Shown here: positions 48,001-55,610 of the stretch, piece after piece
How positions within the stretch are numbered: position 1 is the first letter of the stretch
Layout of the letters: every line of letters begins with the position of its first letter
Assembly: GCA_023630585.1 (NCBI GenBank)
Contig: CM042547.1
Span: 1,796,450-1,860,449 of the forward strand
Length of the DNA stretch: 64,000 bases
Direction of reading: 5' to 3'
Origin: Cranoglanis bouderius
Lineage: Eukaryota; Chordata; Actinopteri; Siluriformes; Cranoglanididae
The notes under the pieces: generated by a model
Told to the model about the DNA's origin: nothing
The model's input: the letters and a program-made list of their open reading frames with translations, nothing else
Database searches by the model: none
Position numbers and translations under genes: made by a program

Positions 48001-51000
48001 GATGGACTTACAAGTCCTTATGGCTGAGATTGGTTGGTCTGTGCATGTGACAACAGTCTCACAAGCTTTACACAAAGCTGGCCTGTATGGCAGGGTGGCA
48101 AGAAAGAAGCCTCTTCTGAAAAAGCTTTGCAAAAAAACACTTGGATGATTCTAATGCCATGTGGCAAAAGGTTTTATGGTCAGATGAGACCAAGATTGAA
48201 CTTTTTAGACTGAACTGCAAGCGTTATTTTGGCAAAAACCAAACACAGCACACCACCCAAAACACAGCATACCTACTGTGAAGCATGGTGGTGACAGCAT
48301 TATATTGTGGGGGTGTTTCTCTTCAGCGGGGACTGAGCAATTGGTCAGGATTGAAGGGAAAATGGACGCTGCCAAGTACACCCAAATTCTTGAGGAAAAT
48401 CTGCAGCCCTCTGCTCGACACAGACACACGGCCCTCTGCTCGACACACTGCCAAAAAAACTACACAGTGGCTTAAGGATAGGAAGGTGAATGTCCTTGAG
48501 TTGCCAAGTCAGAGCCTTGACCTAAATCCAATTGAAAATCTGTGGATGGACATGAAGACCGCAGTCAATTGCTGCTCACCACGAAATGTGACTGAACTCG
48601 AACAATTCTGCAAGGAAGTATATTCCCCACTCTAGGTATGCAAAGCTAATAGAGACATATCCAAACAGACTGATGGCTGTAATTAAAGCAAAAGTATGAA
48701 GTATTAAATCATGGGACTGATCACTTTTCCAACTCTGTTATTCTAGTTTTCTATCTTTTTTTATGTTTCTGAACTGTTGCCTTTTTACGTTAATTGAATG
48801 TTGTAAGGCAGAATGTGTAAATAAAGCTGGAACAAAAAAAAAAATTAATGGGTTTTGATTTCAGGCTGTAAGACAAAAAAAGTGATTATTTCAAAGGCGT
48901 ATGATGATTTTCTATAGGCACTGTACATGATTGGCTGATAGGATGATTGCATAAATGTACAGGTATTCCTAATAAAGTGGACAGAGAATGTAGATACAGC
49001 CTGAATTTACTCTAAGGCATTAGCTACCAACTTCAACAATTGCATTTCACTGTTAATAATGCGGTATGAATGAGTATAACTTACACTAGCCCTAGTAACC
49101 CTAATAAACTACCAGGCCAGTGTCTTTGCACAATGACCCAATAACAGATCACTGATCTCACTAATCATCTCTCCGCTAGTATAAGAAGCTTCTGTCCTCA
49201 GAGGGAGGAAAGGTTCAGACCCACGAGAGGTTCATGGCAGGTTCTCTGGCTGGAGCCACAGCACAGACAGCCATCTACCCTATGGAGGTAGGAGCATGAA
49301 ATAGAACTATGCTTTATTTGTTATATGATCATTATTCATCTAAAGAACAAACACTAACCCTAAATCGTTAGGATAATTTGTTTGTCTTTGTTTTCATCAG
49401 GTGATGAAGACAAGACTGATACTGATGAAAACCGGACAATATTCCGGAATGTTTGACTGTGCCAAGAAGATTCTGAGGAAAGAAGGATTGAAGGCTTTTT
49501 ATAAAGGCTACGTTCCAAATATTCTGGTCATCATTCCCTACGCAGGAGTAGACCTGGCTGTCTATGAGGTGCAGTTTCTATTAGACACAGAGCTGTAGAA
49601 CATGGCAGATGTTTCTATTCAGGTCTAGTATTAAGGATTGTAGCTGTGCAAATCAGTTAACAGAACATGACAACAGAATGGACTTTTGGGATGGGAAAAA
49701 TCTGACAGATTAATTTCGGTTGATAAATGGCTCATGGGTTATCTTGGTAGAGTGAGGCTAGGTGTTAGCTCTCTGGTCATTTTTAAATAAAGGACAAATA
49801 TAGGACACTATATTTCCCACCTAACCTGAATAAGAACATGTTTTGCTTTCACTGTTATTATTATATGTGCATTACATACACTGAGCACTCTACTTATCAG
49901 TAACTCTAGAAAACTGGTACAGTCAGTATAAAATATCTACACACACCCCTGTTAAAATTACAGGTTTTTGAGATTAAAAAAAAAAAAATTAAACCAAGAT
50001 ACATTTTTTCCACCTTTAATGTGATATATCAATCAGCAAAATTCAAGTGAAAAACAACTAGAAACTAGAAGGAACACACAACACATTTTCCCACATGGCT
50101 TGGGGTGATTTAGGCTTGGAAGTTTTTTTTTTGTTTTTTTTTTGTGAAAAGGGCTTCCATCTAGCCACCCTACCCCATAGCTCAGACATGTGAAGAATAC
50201 AAGAGATTGTCAGGGAGTGAGCAGTACTTGCCAGATATTCCAGCAACTTCTTTAATGTTGTGTAATGCCTCAGCACAAGCAGCATCATATAATTCACACA
50301 ATTATAACCAGAAGAAATAAAACAATGGGCCTTCTCAGCCAGAGAACCCACAAGAAACTCTGGACCAAAATGTCTCCACTCAGGGAGCCATAAAACAAGG
50401 AATCCACCCCAGACACCCAGGAGCCACTTAAATCCAGCATGTGCATCTGCCTTATCTCAACCAACACGGCAAGCGTTAAAGGCCTCCTTGACCCAGGGCT
50501 GAACCCTCTTGACCACAGAAACTGCTCTCAAATGCAGTGATTTAGGCCTTTTTGGCCCAGACCAGTAAGGCCAATAAATTGTGGAAGAAAGGAGAGACCT
50601 TTTCGCTCAGTCACAAAGATTACACATTCCACAATTCCACACAGGGACTCGCACATTCCACAATCGGTGCCTACCAGGAGCAACGACTGTGGGAATTAAT
50701 ACATCTTTGAACAACTGCAATCACCTATGTCCTACCATGTGTTGTTCTATTTTCGTCATGTGTATCACCTTTAAGTTGCCACTAATTATCTCATTTAATC
50801 ATGTATTAGTGTAGTAGCCCTAGGAGGATAATTGTGTTTTAAATATTAGTAATGTACTTTAAGTATAGTCAAACATGTCTTGTTTGGTATGTATGTGTTC
50901 ATTGAGTGATTTCCTAAATCATAAGAGTAAGGAAATTTGTGTAGATTGTTCTGATATGTACATGCAAGTTTCAGGACAAAGTTTAATAATTCACTCATCA

Positions 51001-53412
51001 TTGAAGAGTGCGGAACCACTCATCCACATGGACAAGGGGCTGATTAGCATAATAGGTGGAGAATCTGGCTAACACCCCGCCCAAAGACAATATTGATTGG
51101 AGGAAGCACTCTGGGCTGGACTAGCCCAGGAAGTGTTAAAATCCTAAGAACACAAGTTCTGAAGTGCGTCACTTGCTTCGCTCTCTCTCGTGTCTCTTGC
51201 TTCTTGGCACGTTTCAAAGGACGGGGTCGGTGGAGGGTCTCCAGAGCCAATCAACGTCGGAGAGATCAACACTCAAACACTAATTTTCACTACATATTCT
51301 GGTAGATAATGCGGGCACGCTTTAAAACTCTTGTCTCCTTTAAAAAGGTGCTTTGAATCCAAGCGTGCGCTTTTCTTTCGTTTTTAAAGCTGATTCGCTA
51401 CAGTTGCTATAGGTCTCTTGGCAGCTTCCCTGATCATTTTTCTACTTGTCCTTTTGTCTATTCTGGATGGATGTCCTGTTCTTGGAAATGTCACTGCGAT
51501 GCCCCATTTTCTCCACTAAAGGAAATCCCACAGAAACAGCTGATCTTTATTTGGAGTTAATCAAAATCACTTCACTGATGACAGCTGTATGATGATTACT
51601 TTTGAACTGAATGTGATTGGTTAATTCTGAGCACAGTCACATGCACACTTATGCAGTTTTTCTTCACTTGTTGATGATGGCCTTCACAGTGTTTCATGGT
51701 ACATCTAATGTTTTGTAAATCCTTTTGTACTCCTCTCCTGATACCTTTCGACACCTTTTCCCACTAAAGATTTCTATTTGTTTTTCAATTTTGTTGACTA
51801 TTGTGACGGCGGGCCTGCAGCCCACACACACCAAAGCTGACATGCTCCTCGCACAACTGCTGCCCGGGTGCTGGAAGGACAGCTCCGCTTCAGCAGCCCA
51901 CTTGTTGTGGAAAGCATGAAAGCACATGGGTGCAAGGCGGGGCAGCAGAAGCACACATGGCTGGCAGCCAATTATTGCAGCAACAGCTCTCCACTCTCCT
52001 GCAGAAGCCAGAAGGATATAAAAGGCCGCAGCCAGCACGGAGGGGTGAACACGTTCTCCTGTTCTGAACCTGCTAATGCGATTTTCCTTCTCTCCCAAGA
52101 TGCCAACAACAGCAAAGGACACGACACTCCCTGGCCACGCTGCACCCCAAGCCTGCACCAAAATCCAGCTCCAAGCTCCCGGGGTCCTGCCTCAGCACTG
52201 CTCCAGCCCACTTGCCATGCCCCACGCCAGGACAAATTCAACAATAACCACCTTCACCTCGATTCCTCACTCTCTCACCATCCCCGTCCCTACTTTATCT
52301 ACAATAAAAGCACTTATTTCCCTATTTTTTGCCTCCTGCATGTCTGTCTTCAGCCTACCACAGCCTTGAGTAGCTACAGTGGTGGAGAATGCTGTTATGA
52401 ACATGGAGTGGTGAACACAGTGGTGTTTGTGTTTGCCACTCTTTCCACAGATCCCAGCAAGCATACCTTGGTCCAGCGGGGAGAAGAACTCACCCCCACG
52501 CAAAGCCAAGAGTTGACGGAGCTGGTGGACTAGTTTGCCACTTTTTATCCACACAGTTTATCTTTTTATCCACCTCAGGGTTAACTCATTTGGTGCACCA
52601 TGAGATAAAAACCCCACCAGGAGTTGTGGTAATATGATGGCCCTACCGTGTCCTGGAGGCTTGCTGTCAGGCTATTGAGGAGGAGGTCAGTCCGATCCGA
52701 GATGAGATCATTGAGGAGTCTGCCAGCCCCTGGTCCAGCCCCATAGTCGTGGTACCAAAGCTCCCTGGGTCCTGCCTTAGTACTGCTCCAGCCTGCTCAC
52801 CGTGCCCCATGCTGGGATGACCATGGCGACAACCACCTTCACCTGGATTCCTCATTCCCTCACCATCCCTTTCCCCACTTTATCTAAAATAAAAGAGCAC
52901 TTATTTCCCTATTTTTCACTTCCTGCGTGTCTGTGTTCAGCCAACCGCAGCCTTGAGTAGCTATACTATATAACTATATCACATTAAAGGTGGAAAAAGA
53001 TGACATGGTTTATGTTGGTTTCATTTTTTTTTTACATCACAAAAACCTGTATTTATTCTTTTATTTTATTCTAACAGGGGTGTGTATACTTTTCATATCC
53101 ACTGTATTTGTTACTTGGAAAAATTATGGCATAAAATAGAGCCTGTTCTAATAAGGAAATTCAGGCCATGCAGCAGCAGGAAAGAGGGTGGGTACATTGC
53201 AGGGTTTGGGGAATATTTATGCATATTCATAGAATCTGTGGTGTTCATTCTTTGGTTTTTTTTTGGTGACCAAAGCCATTTTATTGTAGTACAAGAAAAA
53301 ATAGAAAAATTAGTGTAGTATGGTATAGTAATAGTATAGTAGTAGCTTCTGGTGTGTAGGTATAATACAGATTCATACACAACCTCAAGCAACAACAGCT
53401 GCCAGTACAATG

Positions 53413-53448
<36 letters not shown>

Positions 53449-55610
53449 TTTTCATTCCCTCTCTCCACACAGACCTTAAAGCATACCTGGTTGTCACACT
53501 ATGCTGCAGAGTCTGCTAACCCTGGGGTAGCGGTTCTGCTGGGGTGTGGTATCATCTTCAGCACTTGTGGTCAGCTGGCCAGTTACCCTCTAGCCCTGAT
53601 CCGGACACGCATGCAGGCCCAGGGTAAATATTCATAATATACATAGCTCGGAATATTTACCCCATGTTGCACATTAATCTACAAATTAATAGGCATATGC
53701 ATATACAACAAACATGACTTGCTGCAAGTAAACTGCAATGATCTAGAAACACTTTGATTGAAATACAACCCCAATTCCGAAAAAGTTGGGACAGTATGGA
53801 AAATGCAAGAAAACAAACAAAAAGGGTCATTTGAAAAGTCAATTTACCCTGTACTATATTGAAAATACATTATTAACAAATTATTTGATGTTTTACTTAA
53901 ATTTTTATGATGTTTTATTTAAATTTATTTTTGAAAATATACACTCATTTCAAATCTGATGACTGCAACACACTCCAAAAAAGTTGGGACAGTCGACTGT
54001 TTACCACTGTGTAACATCACCTTTTCTTTTAATAACACTTATTAAGCGTTTGGACACTGAAGACACCAGTTGGTTAAGTTTAGCAAGTGGAATTCCCCCC
54101 CCCCCCATTAATTCATTATGCATTTCTTCAGCAGCGTAACTGTACGGGGCCTTCGTTGCTTTATTTCGTGCTTATAATACGTCAATCGGAGACAAGTCAG
54201 GACTGCAGGCAGGCCATGCTAGCACCCGCACTCTCTGCTTACACAACCATCCGGGCAGAATGTGGTTTGGCGTTGTCCTGCTCTGGATGGCTGCATATGT
54301 TGCTCCAAAATGTGTACATATCTTTCTGCATTAATGGTGCCCTCACAGATGTGCAAGTTACCCATGCCATGGGCACTGACACACCCCCATACCATGACAG
54401 ACCCTGGCTTTTGGACCTGACGCTGATAACAGCTTGGATGGTCCTTTTCCTCTTTGGCCCGGAGAACACGACAGCTGTTTTGTCCAAAAACTATTTGAAA
54501 TGTCAACTCATCAGAGCACAAAACACAATTCCACTGTGCTATTGTCCATCTCAGATGAGACTGAGCCCAGAGAAGTTGGTGGCGCTTCTGGACAGTGTTG
54601 ATGTATGGCTTCTGCTTTGCATAGTAAAGCCTTAAATTGTGTTGACTGACAAAGGTTTACCAAAGTATTCCCGAGCCCATGTCAGGATATCCATTACAGA
54701 CTCATGGTGGTTTTTAAGACAGTGAGGTCTGAGGGATCGGAGATCACACGCATTCAGAAGTGGTTTTCGGTCTTGCCCTTTACGCACCGAGATTTGACTG
54801 GATTCCTTGAATCTTTTAATTATATTGTGCACTTTAGAAGGTGAAATGCCCAAAATCCTACCGATTTGTCTTTGGGGAATGTTGTTCTCAAAGTGCTGGA
54901 TTATTTGCTGATGCATCTGTTGCGAGACTGGCGAGCCTCGACCCATCCTCGTTCTTGAAGGACTAGGCCTTTTTTGGAGGCTCCTTATATATTATGATTA
55001 GACGATTGCCTCACCTGTTTCACACCACCTTCTTATTTCAACTTGTAACACTGCTATTAGTCCTAAATTGCCCCTGTCCCAACAGTTTTTTGGAACGTGT
55101 TGCATGCATCAACTATGCAGTTGATTAGATAAAACATCAAATACCTTGTCTTTATACGTTTTTTGTTTAAATACAAATCAAAGTGTATTTACAAATCACT
55201 CCTCTTTGTTTTATTAGCATTTTCCATACTGTCCCAACTTTTTTGGAATTGGGGTTGTAAATTTTGAAATATAGGTATCACAGTGTGTTGCTTTTTAATG
55301 TAGTCTTGCATGCATCTCAAAAGTTGCAGTTTCCTTTTTGATTTAAAACTAAACTATGTTCAGTTGGAAAAAAAGGTGGCTAGAGTTAATCTTTTCTTTG
55401 ACTATTTTTCCTCCAGCAATTTTGGGCTTGGAGCAGGTGTCCATGACAGAACTGACAAAGAAGATCCTGCAGAATGAAGGCTTCTTTGGCCTGTACCGTG
55501 GCATTTTACCCAACATCATGAGAGTGATTCCTGCTGTCAGCATCAGCTATGTAGTGTATGAGTACCTTAAGACTGCTTTAGGCATTTCAAAGGTGTGTGT
55601 GTGCACGTAG
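18784..55610 (+). CDS. slc25a24l: slc25a24-like mitochondrial ATP-Mg/phosphate carrier, complete 10-exon gene
   Basis: Calcium-regulated carrier (SCaMC/APC family) that exchanges ATP-Mg for phosphate across the inner mitochondrial membrane. Exons 18784-18966, 20418-20544, 28656-28743, 40055-40166, 45990-46148, 46304-46456, 49180-49287, 49401-49568, 53473-53623 and 55417-55610 all have GT/AG borders and join in phase to 480 residues, close to human SLC25A24 (477). EF-hand loops lie at residues 32-43, 68-79, 99-110 and 135-146. The three carrier signatures are PLDRMK (214-219), PMEVMK (308-313) and PLALIR (405-410); the third lacks its acidic residue, as is usual in this family. EF loop 2 has Glu instead of Gly at loop position 6. 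Ser255 (RGNS) and Val353 replace glycines usual in paralogues. By memory it is nearest to fish slc25a24/slc25a24l rather than slc25a23 or slc25a25; the exact paralogue is uncertain. An in-frame upstream ATG at 18700 would add 28 hydrophobic residues. I prefer 18784 because a likely splice acceptor (ttgttatagcag) lies just before it. Confidence 0.93.
18967..20417. other. slc25a24-like intron 1
   Basis: 1.45 kb, AT-rich. Apart from the retroelement tail at 19980-20175 I see no gene or structured element. Confidence 0.6.
19980..20175 (+). repeat. Retroelement tail in intron 1
   Basis: Begins cttatatagtgc, then a T run and caaagcgctttacactg, then gttttgcccaaggacacc. It is the inverted relative of 58540-58698. 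Confidence 0.6.
20418..20544 (+). CDS. slc25a24l: slc25a24-like exon 2 (EF-hand 2, start of EF-hand 3)
   Basis: The acceptor is gtaccag and the donor gtaaga. It encodes KIVSSGD to LDKNNDG (residues 62-104) with phase 1 at the donor. EF loop 2 (DMDEDEHLDFVE) lacks the central glycine, so its calcium binding may be weaker than in paralogues. Confidence 0.92.
21330..22340 (+). mobile_element. Degenerate Tc1-like element
   Basis: + strand fragments of a Tc1 transposase (LGEGYKRISKILDVPWISVK helix-turn-helix at about 21620; GLLLFSWNWGS-like region at 21915; a GPNQSPDLNPIEN-like segment at about 22125 in broken frame). The gctatataacattaaaggtgg motif at 22260 is shared with the Tc1 at 49.9-53.1 kb. 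Confidence 0.6.
22551..25096 (-). pseudogene. Second Gag/C6H2-finger protein copy (minus strand, near-intact)
   Basis: Starts MDAAGK at 25096 and stays open for 620 residues to 23234. It then continues in another frame (23537-22551), so one frameshift separates about 950 coding residues. The capsid-like region (LEDPKPSEEQWVRFLQSRL) and the C6H2 finger at nt 24634-24503 (C155, C160, C168, C171, C182, C186, H194, H198) are both kept. After the finger come PELQPEAQQEVSS units, EVHGMTSS units and long Ser/Val/Pro repeats. The protein differs from the first copy in many residues yet keeps all eight zinc ligands. The element has a 5' LTR on its right but no recognisable 3' LTR. Confidence 0.78.
25105..25872 (-). 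repeat. 5' LTR of the second Gag/finger copy
   Basis: The minus-strand LTR starts TGTTAGAGAATCC at 25872. It has a TATTTAAAC box and the CGCGGAGTATTAAC start segment. Its inner end near 25105 is diverged, and only the CCGCC half of the putative priming site is kept before the ATG, so this copy may be defective. Confidence 0.65.
25990..26641 (-). pseudogene. L2-like LINE 3' fragment
   Basis: Minus-strand 26558-26370 encodes LHWLPVASRIICKILLLSF and KSLHGLAPSYI, the same C-terminal segment as the LINE at 37.5-39.2 kb. Left of it is a diverged 3' tail. An (AAT)n tract lies at 25906-25938. Confidence 0.7.
26642..27239. other. No feature seen (intron 2)
   Basis: Unique-looking AT-rich sequence with a short open frame at 26913-27095 that resembles nothing I know. 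Confidence 0.4.
27240..28540. repeat. MITE-like inverted repeat interrupted by a solo LTR
   Basis: The arm aacaaacaaataaccaacca and caacattcagaaaccaggt (about 27365-27410) is inverted at 27710-27735. It continues after the LTR at 28480-28510 (ggttatttgtttgtttatag). The interior holds aaaaaataagtacaccc and its complement. Confidence 0.65.
27768..28456 (+). repeat. Solo LTR of the Gag/finger family (TSD GAAAT)
   Basis: 689 bp, TGTTAG to GTAACA, with exact 5-bp duplications GAAAT at 27763-27767 and 28457-28461. It keeps the GGCGGAGTATTGC start segment. It interrupts a MITE-like inverted repeat in intron 2 of the slc25a24-like gene. Confidence 0.9.
28656..28743 (+). CDS. slc25a24l: slc25a24-like exon 3 (EF-hand 3)
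   Basis: The acceptor ctccacag is followed by coding for HIDYTEIQQAF to KILQ and the donor gtagtg. It completes EF loop 3 (DKNNDGHIDYTE) and ends in phase 2. The intron before it (8.1 kb) contains the second Gag/finger retroelement copy and a solo LTR. Confidence 0.92.
28744..29569. other. Intron 3 start, transposon scraps
   Basis: Contains a decayed piece at about 29220-29400 related to 45200-45625. No gene. Confidence 0.4.
29570..30835 (-). mobile_element. Tc1-like remnant, mosaic
   Basis: Minus-strand 30463-30203 encodes a Tc1 helix-turn-helix region (LKTVINKWRKYGRTVTLLRM and MGRPSKSGEKIRRKLVREA). The right end contains aacaggggtgtgta. The left part (29575-29930) resembles 60330-60610. 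Frames are broken. Confidence 0.65.
30840..31321 (-). repeat. LTR-like repeat (third family)
   Basis: The minus strand starts TGTCAGGGATTTCCCCC at 31321. It shares its order with 56049-56372: a GC-rich block with gcgctgc, then a stretch with many acaaaac motifs, then tttattaaa near the other end. No target duplication found. Confidence 0.45.
31440..34130 (+). mobile_element. Tc1/mariner remnant (caaccctgtttcc-end family) split by a solo LTR
   Basis: + strand transposase pieces are at about 31540-31860 (YCHPDEVFFIEG, then a PIENIW-like segment with changes). They continue after the LTR at 33834-33950 (ISSKNGQTFCF... LLKEEVMQHSN). The right end ttttttggaaacagggttgta is at about 34120. Strongly degenerate. 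Confidence 0.65.
31861..33829 (-). repeat. Solo LTR, family 2 (TSD CCTA), minus orientation
   Basis: Bounded by TGTAACGAATTC and ACGCTACA, with the 4-bp duplication CCTA at 31857-31860 and 33830-33833. It interrupts a Tc1-like transposase remnant (CAGCTGAAATCCTA|TATCAAGCAAGAATGG). It includes a (TG)n tract at 33386-33425. Confidence 0.88.
34135..35100. other. Spacer between inverted LTRs, no clear gene
   Basis: The minus strand has an open stretch at 35121-34834 (EFPDIIPGGGFPKGD and further) and a codon-like stretch near 34640-34500 with stops. I do not recognise a family. The right end is the start of the gypsy RT remnant. Confidence 0.3.
35161..37028 (+). repeat. Solo LTR, family 2 (TSD CCTG), plus orientation
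   Basis: TGTAACGTCTG to GATTCGTTACA, with the duplication CCTG at 35157-35160 and 37029-37032. It shows a CCAAT-like box (ggccaatag), a TTTAAA box near 35910, a (CT)n tract and ATTAAA near 36400. It has inserted in a gypsy reverse transcriptase remnant. With the minus copy at 31861-33829 it forms a long inverted repeat with a 1.33-kb spacer. Confidence 0.88.
35320..35386. repeat. (AC)n microsatellite inside the plus-orientation solo LTR
   Basis: AC run. The inverted LTR at 31.9-33.8 kb has the matching (TG)n at 33386-33425, so the run belongs to this LTR family. Confidence 0.95.
37480..39216 (-). pseudogene. L2-like LINE, degenerate reverse-transcriptase ORF
   Basis: Minus-strand pieces in order: 39214-39014 (upstream of RT), 38856-38620 (PKSFKLAVIKPLIK), 38510-38253 (LLNLSAALDTIDHTILLGRLE, RT core), 38046-37828 (FFHLRNIAKIRS, SRLDYCNALLSG) and 37761-37480 (LHWLPI-like, PNGVAPQYLSSLL, LWNSLPISVR). 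Several frameshifts and stops. No poly(A) or 3' repeat was clearly located. Confidence 0.8.
39648..39960. repeat. MITE-like fragment (aaaagttgggac family)
   Basis: Contains ccccatttccataaaagttgggat and agaaaagttgggacagagg, the terminal motifs of the Tc1/mariner element at 53.77-55.26 kb. It lies just upstream of exon 4. Confidence 0.55.
40055..40166 (+). CDS. slc25a24l: slc25a24-like exon 4 (EF-hand 4 and linker)
   Basis: The acceptor is tctctttcag and the donor gtaagc. It encodes IDLDGTMTIDWNEW to HYWKHST, with EF loop 4 and the start of the amphipathic linker before the carrier domain. The preceding intron is 11.3 kb and filled with LTR, gypsy and LINE pieces. Confidence 0.94.
40247..41020 (-). 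mobile_element. Tc1-like 3'-part remnant
   Basis: Begins gtgccctccacaaatattgg and reads, on the minus strand, a degenerate transposase C-terminal half. It shares long stretches with 17500-18070 in opposite orientation. Confidence 0.65.
41021..41758. other. No feature seen (intron 4)
   Basis: AT-rich sequence without long frames or clear repeats, left of the family-2 LTR. Confidence 0.4.
41763..44350 (+). repeat. LTR, family 2 (TSD TCAC), interrupted by a family-1 solo LTR
   Basis: TGTAATGCC at 41763 to CACTACA at 44350, with 4-bp duplications TCAC at 41759-41762 and 44351-44354. Without the nested 736-bp LTR and its duplication it is about 1.85 kb. A polyadenylation signal (aataaagtctcgac) is at about 43950. 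The last 300 bp hold repeated tacatat..tggaggagaat motifs. Confidence 0.86.
42401..43136 (-). repeat. Solo LTR of the Gag/finger family (TSD CAAAC) inside another LTR
   Basis: 736 bp, bounded by the 5-bp duplication CAAAC (42396-42400 and 43137-43141). The host is the family-2 LTR at 41763-44350. The related LTR at 50261-51402 shows the uninterrupted site with a single CAAAC near 50871, which confirms the insertion. Confidence 0.92.
44683..44836 (+). repeat. 39-bp minisatellite, four copies
   Basis: Units starting tgtgggttgtgtgtgagg and ending in a T run begin at 44683, 44722, 44761 and 44800. They are almost identical, so the array is recent. The unit is a multiple of three and gives a 13-residue repeat in one frame, but nothing suggests it is coding. 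Confidence 0.9.
44838..45035 (+). repeat. tRNA-derived SINE, same family
   Basis: Same order as the copy at 2.63 kb: gtagctcagtggttaagat, ggtcatgagttcaaatccc, gggcccttgaggaaggccc and ggataagggtgtctg, with a taaatgtaa tail. It directly follows the 39-bp tandem repeat. Confidence 0.85.
45200..45625. repeat. DNA-transposon remnant (gtggacacctaacc end)
   Basis: Starts ccaatagtttgtggacacc and contains a decayed transposase (ttcatccaaaaggtgttcagtggggttgaggtc). The same core occurs at about 29270-29400. Only short open stretches remain. Confidence 0.55.
45990..46148 (+). CDS. slc25a24l: slc25a24-like exon 5 (linker, first carrier repeat)
   Basis: Encodes VLDIGDSPTIPDEF to PLDRMKVFLQ: the end of the linker, transmembrane helix 1 and the first carrier signature. 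Donor gtacag; phase 0 at both ends. Confidence 0.94.
46304..46456 (+). CDS. slc25a24l: slc25a24-like exon 6 (matrix helix and helix 2)
   Basis: Encodes VYASKSNK to KFMAYEQ with phase 0 borders and donor gtgaga. It contains the EGG...WRG matrix-helix motif of carrier repeat 1. The residue after RGN is Ser, where paralogues I recall have Gly. Confidence 0.94.
46544..47117 (-). mobile_element. Tc1-like fragment (cagtgcctccagaaagtattcacccc end)
   Basis: The left end is next to TA (46542-46543). The minus strand keeps NKNSKNGGGNIMLWGRFSAG, a transposase core motif. The right part is replaced by a MITE at about 47118. It lies in intron 6. Confidence 0.65.
47381..48923 (+). mobile_element. Tc1-like transposon with cagtgcctatagaaaatc ends
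   Basis: Inverted ends at 47381 and 48923, flanked by TA. The transposase is on the + strand: 47771-48148 (EGYKKISKALTIPLSTVQS helix-turn-helix) and 48285-48635 (GGVSLQRG..., LDLNPIENLWMDMK), with frameshifts between. It was inserted into an older MITE (halves at about 47118-47380 and 48926-48985). Confidence 0.86.
49180..49287 (+). CDS. slc25a24l: slc25a24-like exon 7 (helix 3)
   Basis: Encodes YKKLLSSEGG to AQTAIYPME, ending inside the second carrier signature (P-M-E). Acceptor cgctag, donor gtagga, phase 0. Confidence 0.93.
49401..49568 (+). CDS. slc25a24l: slc25a24-like exon 8 (second carrier repeat, helix 4)
   Basis: Encodes VMKTRLILMKTGQY to GVDLAVYE. Acceptor ttcatcag, donor gtgcag, phase 0. 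Val353 follows PNIL where paralogues have Gly, in the turn before helix 4. Reading past the donor reaches a stop after nine codons. Confidence 0.94.
50261..51402 (+). repeat. Solo LTR, family 2 (TSD GTTG)
   Basis: 1142 bp, TGTAATGCC to GCTACA, with the 4-bp duplication GTTG (50257-50260 and 51403-51406). The Tc1 target reads through perfectly when it is removed. Its left part matches 41763-44350 and its right end matches 35161-37028, so it is a recombinant of the two subfamilies or an internally deleted copy. Confidence 0.88.
51802..52965 (+). mobile_element. Truncated Ty3/gypsy element (TSD CTAT)
   Basis: The 5' LTR is 51802-52378 (TGTGACGG to GCTACA), followed by a TGG-starting site (tggtggagaatgctg, a tRNA-type primer site). 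The interior (52379-52755) encodes the start of gypsy reverse transcriptase in broken frames: ELTPTQSQELTELVD, then EEEVSPIRDEIIEESASPWS and IVVVPK. The 3' LTR is only its last 210 bp (52756-52965). Flanking CTAT duplications lie at 51798-51801 and 52966-52969. Confidence 0.85.
53417..53446. repeat. (CT)n run before exon 9
   Basis: A CT run 30 bp upstream of the exon 9 acceptor; it forms an unusually long pyrimidine tract. Confidence 0.9.
53473..53623 (+). CDS. slc25a24l: slc25a24-like exon 9 (helix 5, third carrier signature)
   Basis: Encodes TLKHTWLSHY to IRTRMQAQ, ending in phase 1 before gtaaat. It lies just right of the nested Tc1/LTR block and directly left of a complete Tc1-like element in the next intron. 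Confidence 0.94.
53766..55257 (-). mobile_element. Tc1/mariner element with caaccccaattcc ends, complete with TA sites
   Basis: Ends caaccccaattccgaaaaag and its complement at 55257, both next to TA. Minus-strand transposase pieces are an N-terminal helix-turn-helix (54946-54632; RQIGRILGISPSKVHNIIKR) and a DDE part (54521-54219; SVMVWGCVSAHGMGN and further). It lies in the last intron of the slc25a24-like gene. Confidence 0.87.
55417..55610 (+). CDS. slc25a24l: slc25a24-like exon 10 (helix 6, C-terminus)
   Basis: The acceptor cctccag is followed by AILGLEQVSM to LGISK and then five extra residues (VCVCT) before TAG at 55608-55610. Family members usually end soon after LG(I/V)xK, so a short C-terminal extension through a GT-rich stretch is possible. 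The 3' UTR end is not clear. Confidence 0.92.

Larger units (their letters stand above)
49919..53105 (-). mobile_element. Tc1-like transposon carrying two nested LTR insertions
   Basis: The left arm (acacacccctgttaaaattacaggttttt, read in two pieces from 49940) and the right arm (aacaggggtgtgtatac, about 53078) are inverted partners, and both continue into tttaatgt/acattaaaggtgg. The body is split by a solo LTR at 50261-51402 and a gypsy element at 51802-52965. The remaining minus-strand transposase is only fragments. Confidence 0.8.

Noticed and set aside
51868..52533. A 221-residue open frame as a host gene
   Set aside because: It covers the 5' LTR and leader of a truncated gypsy element; only its end (GEELTPTQSQELTELVD) is pol-like.
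54087..54635. A 182-residue plus-strand open frame
   Set aside because: It is antisense to the Tc1/mariner transposase in 53766-55257.
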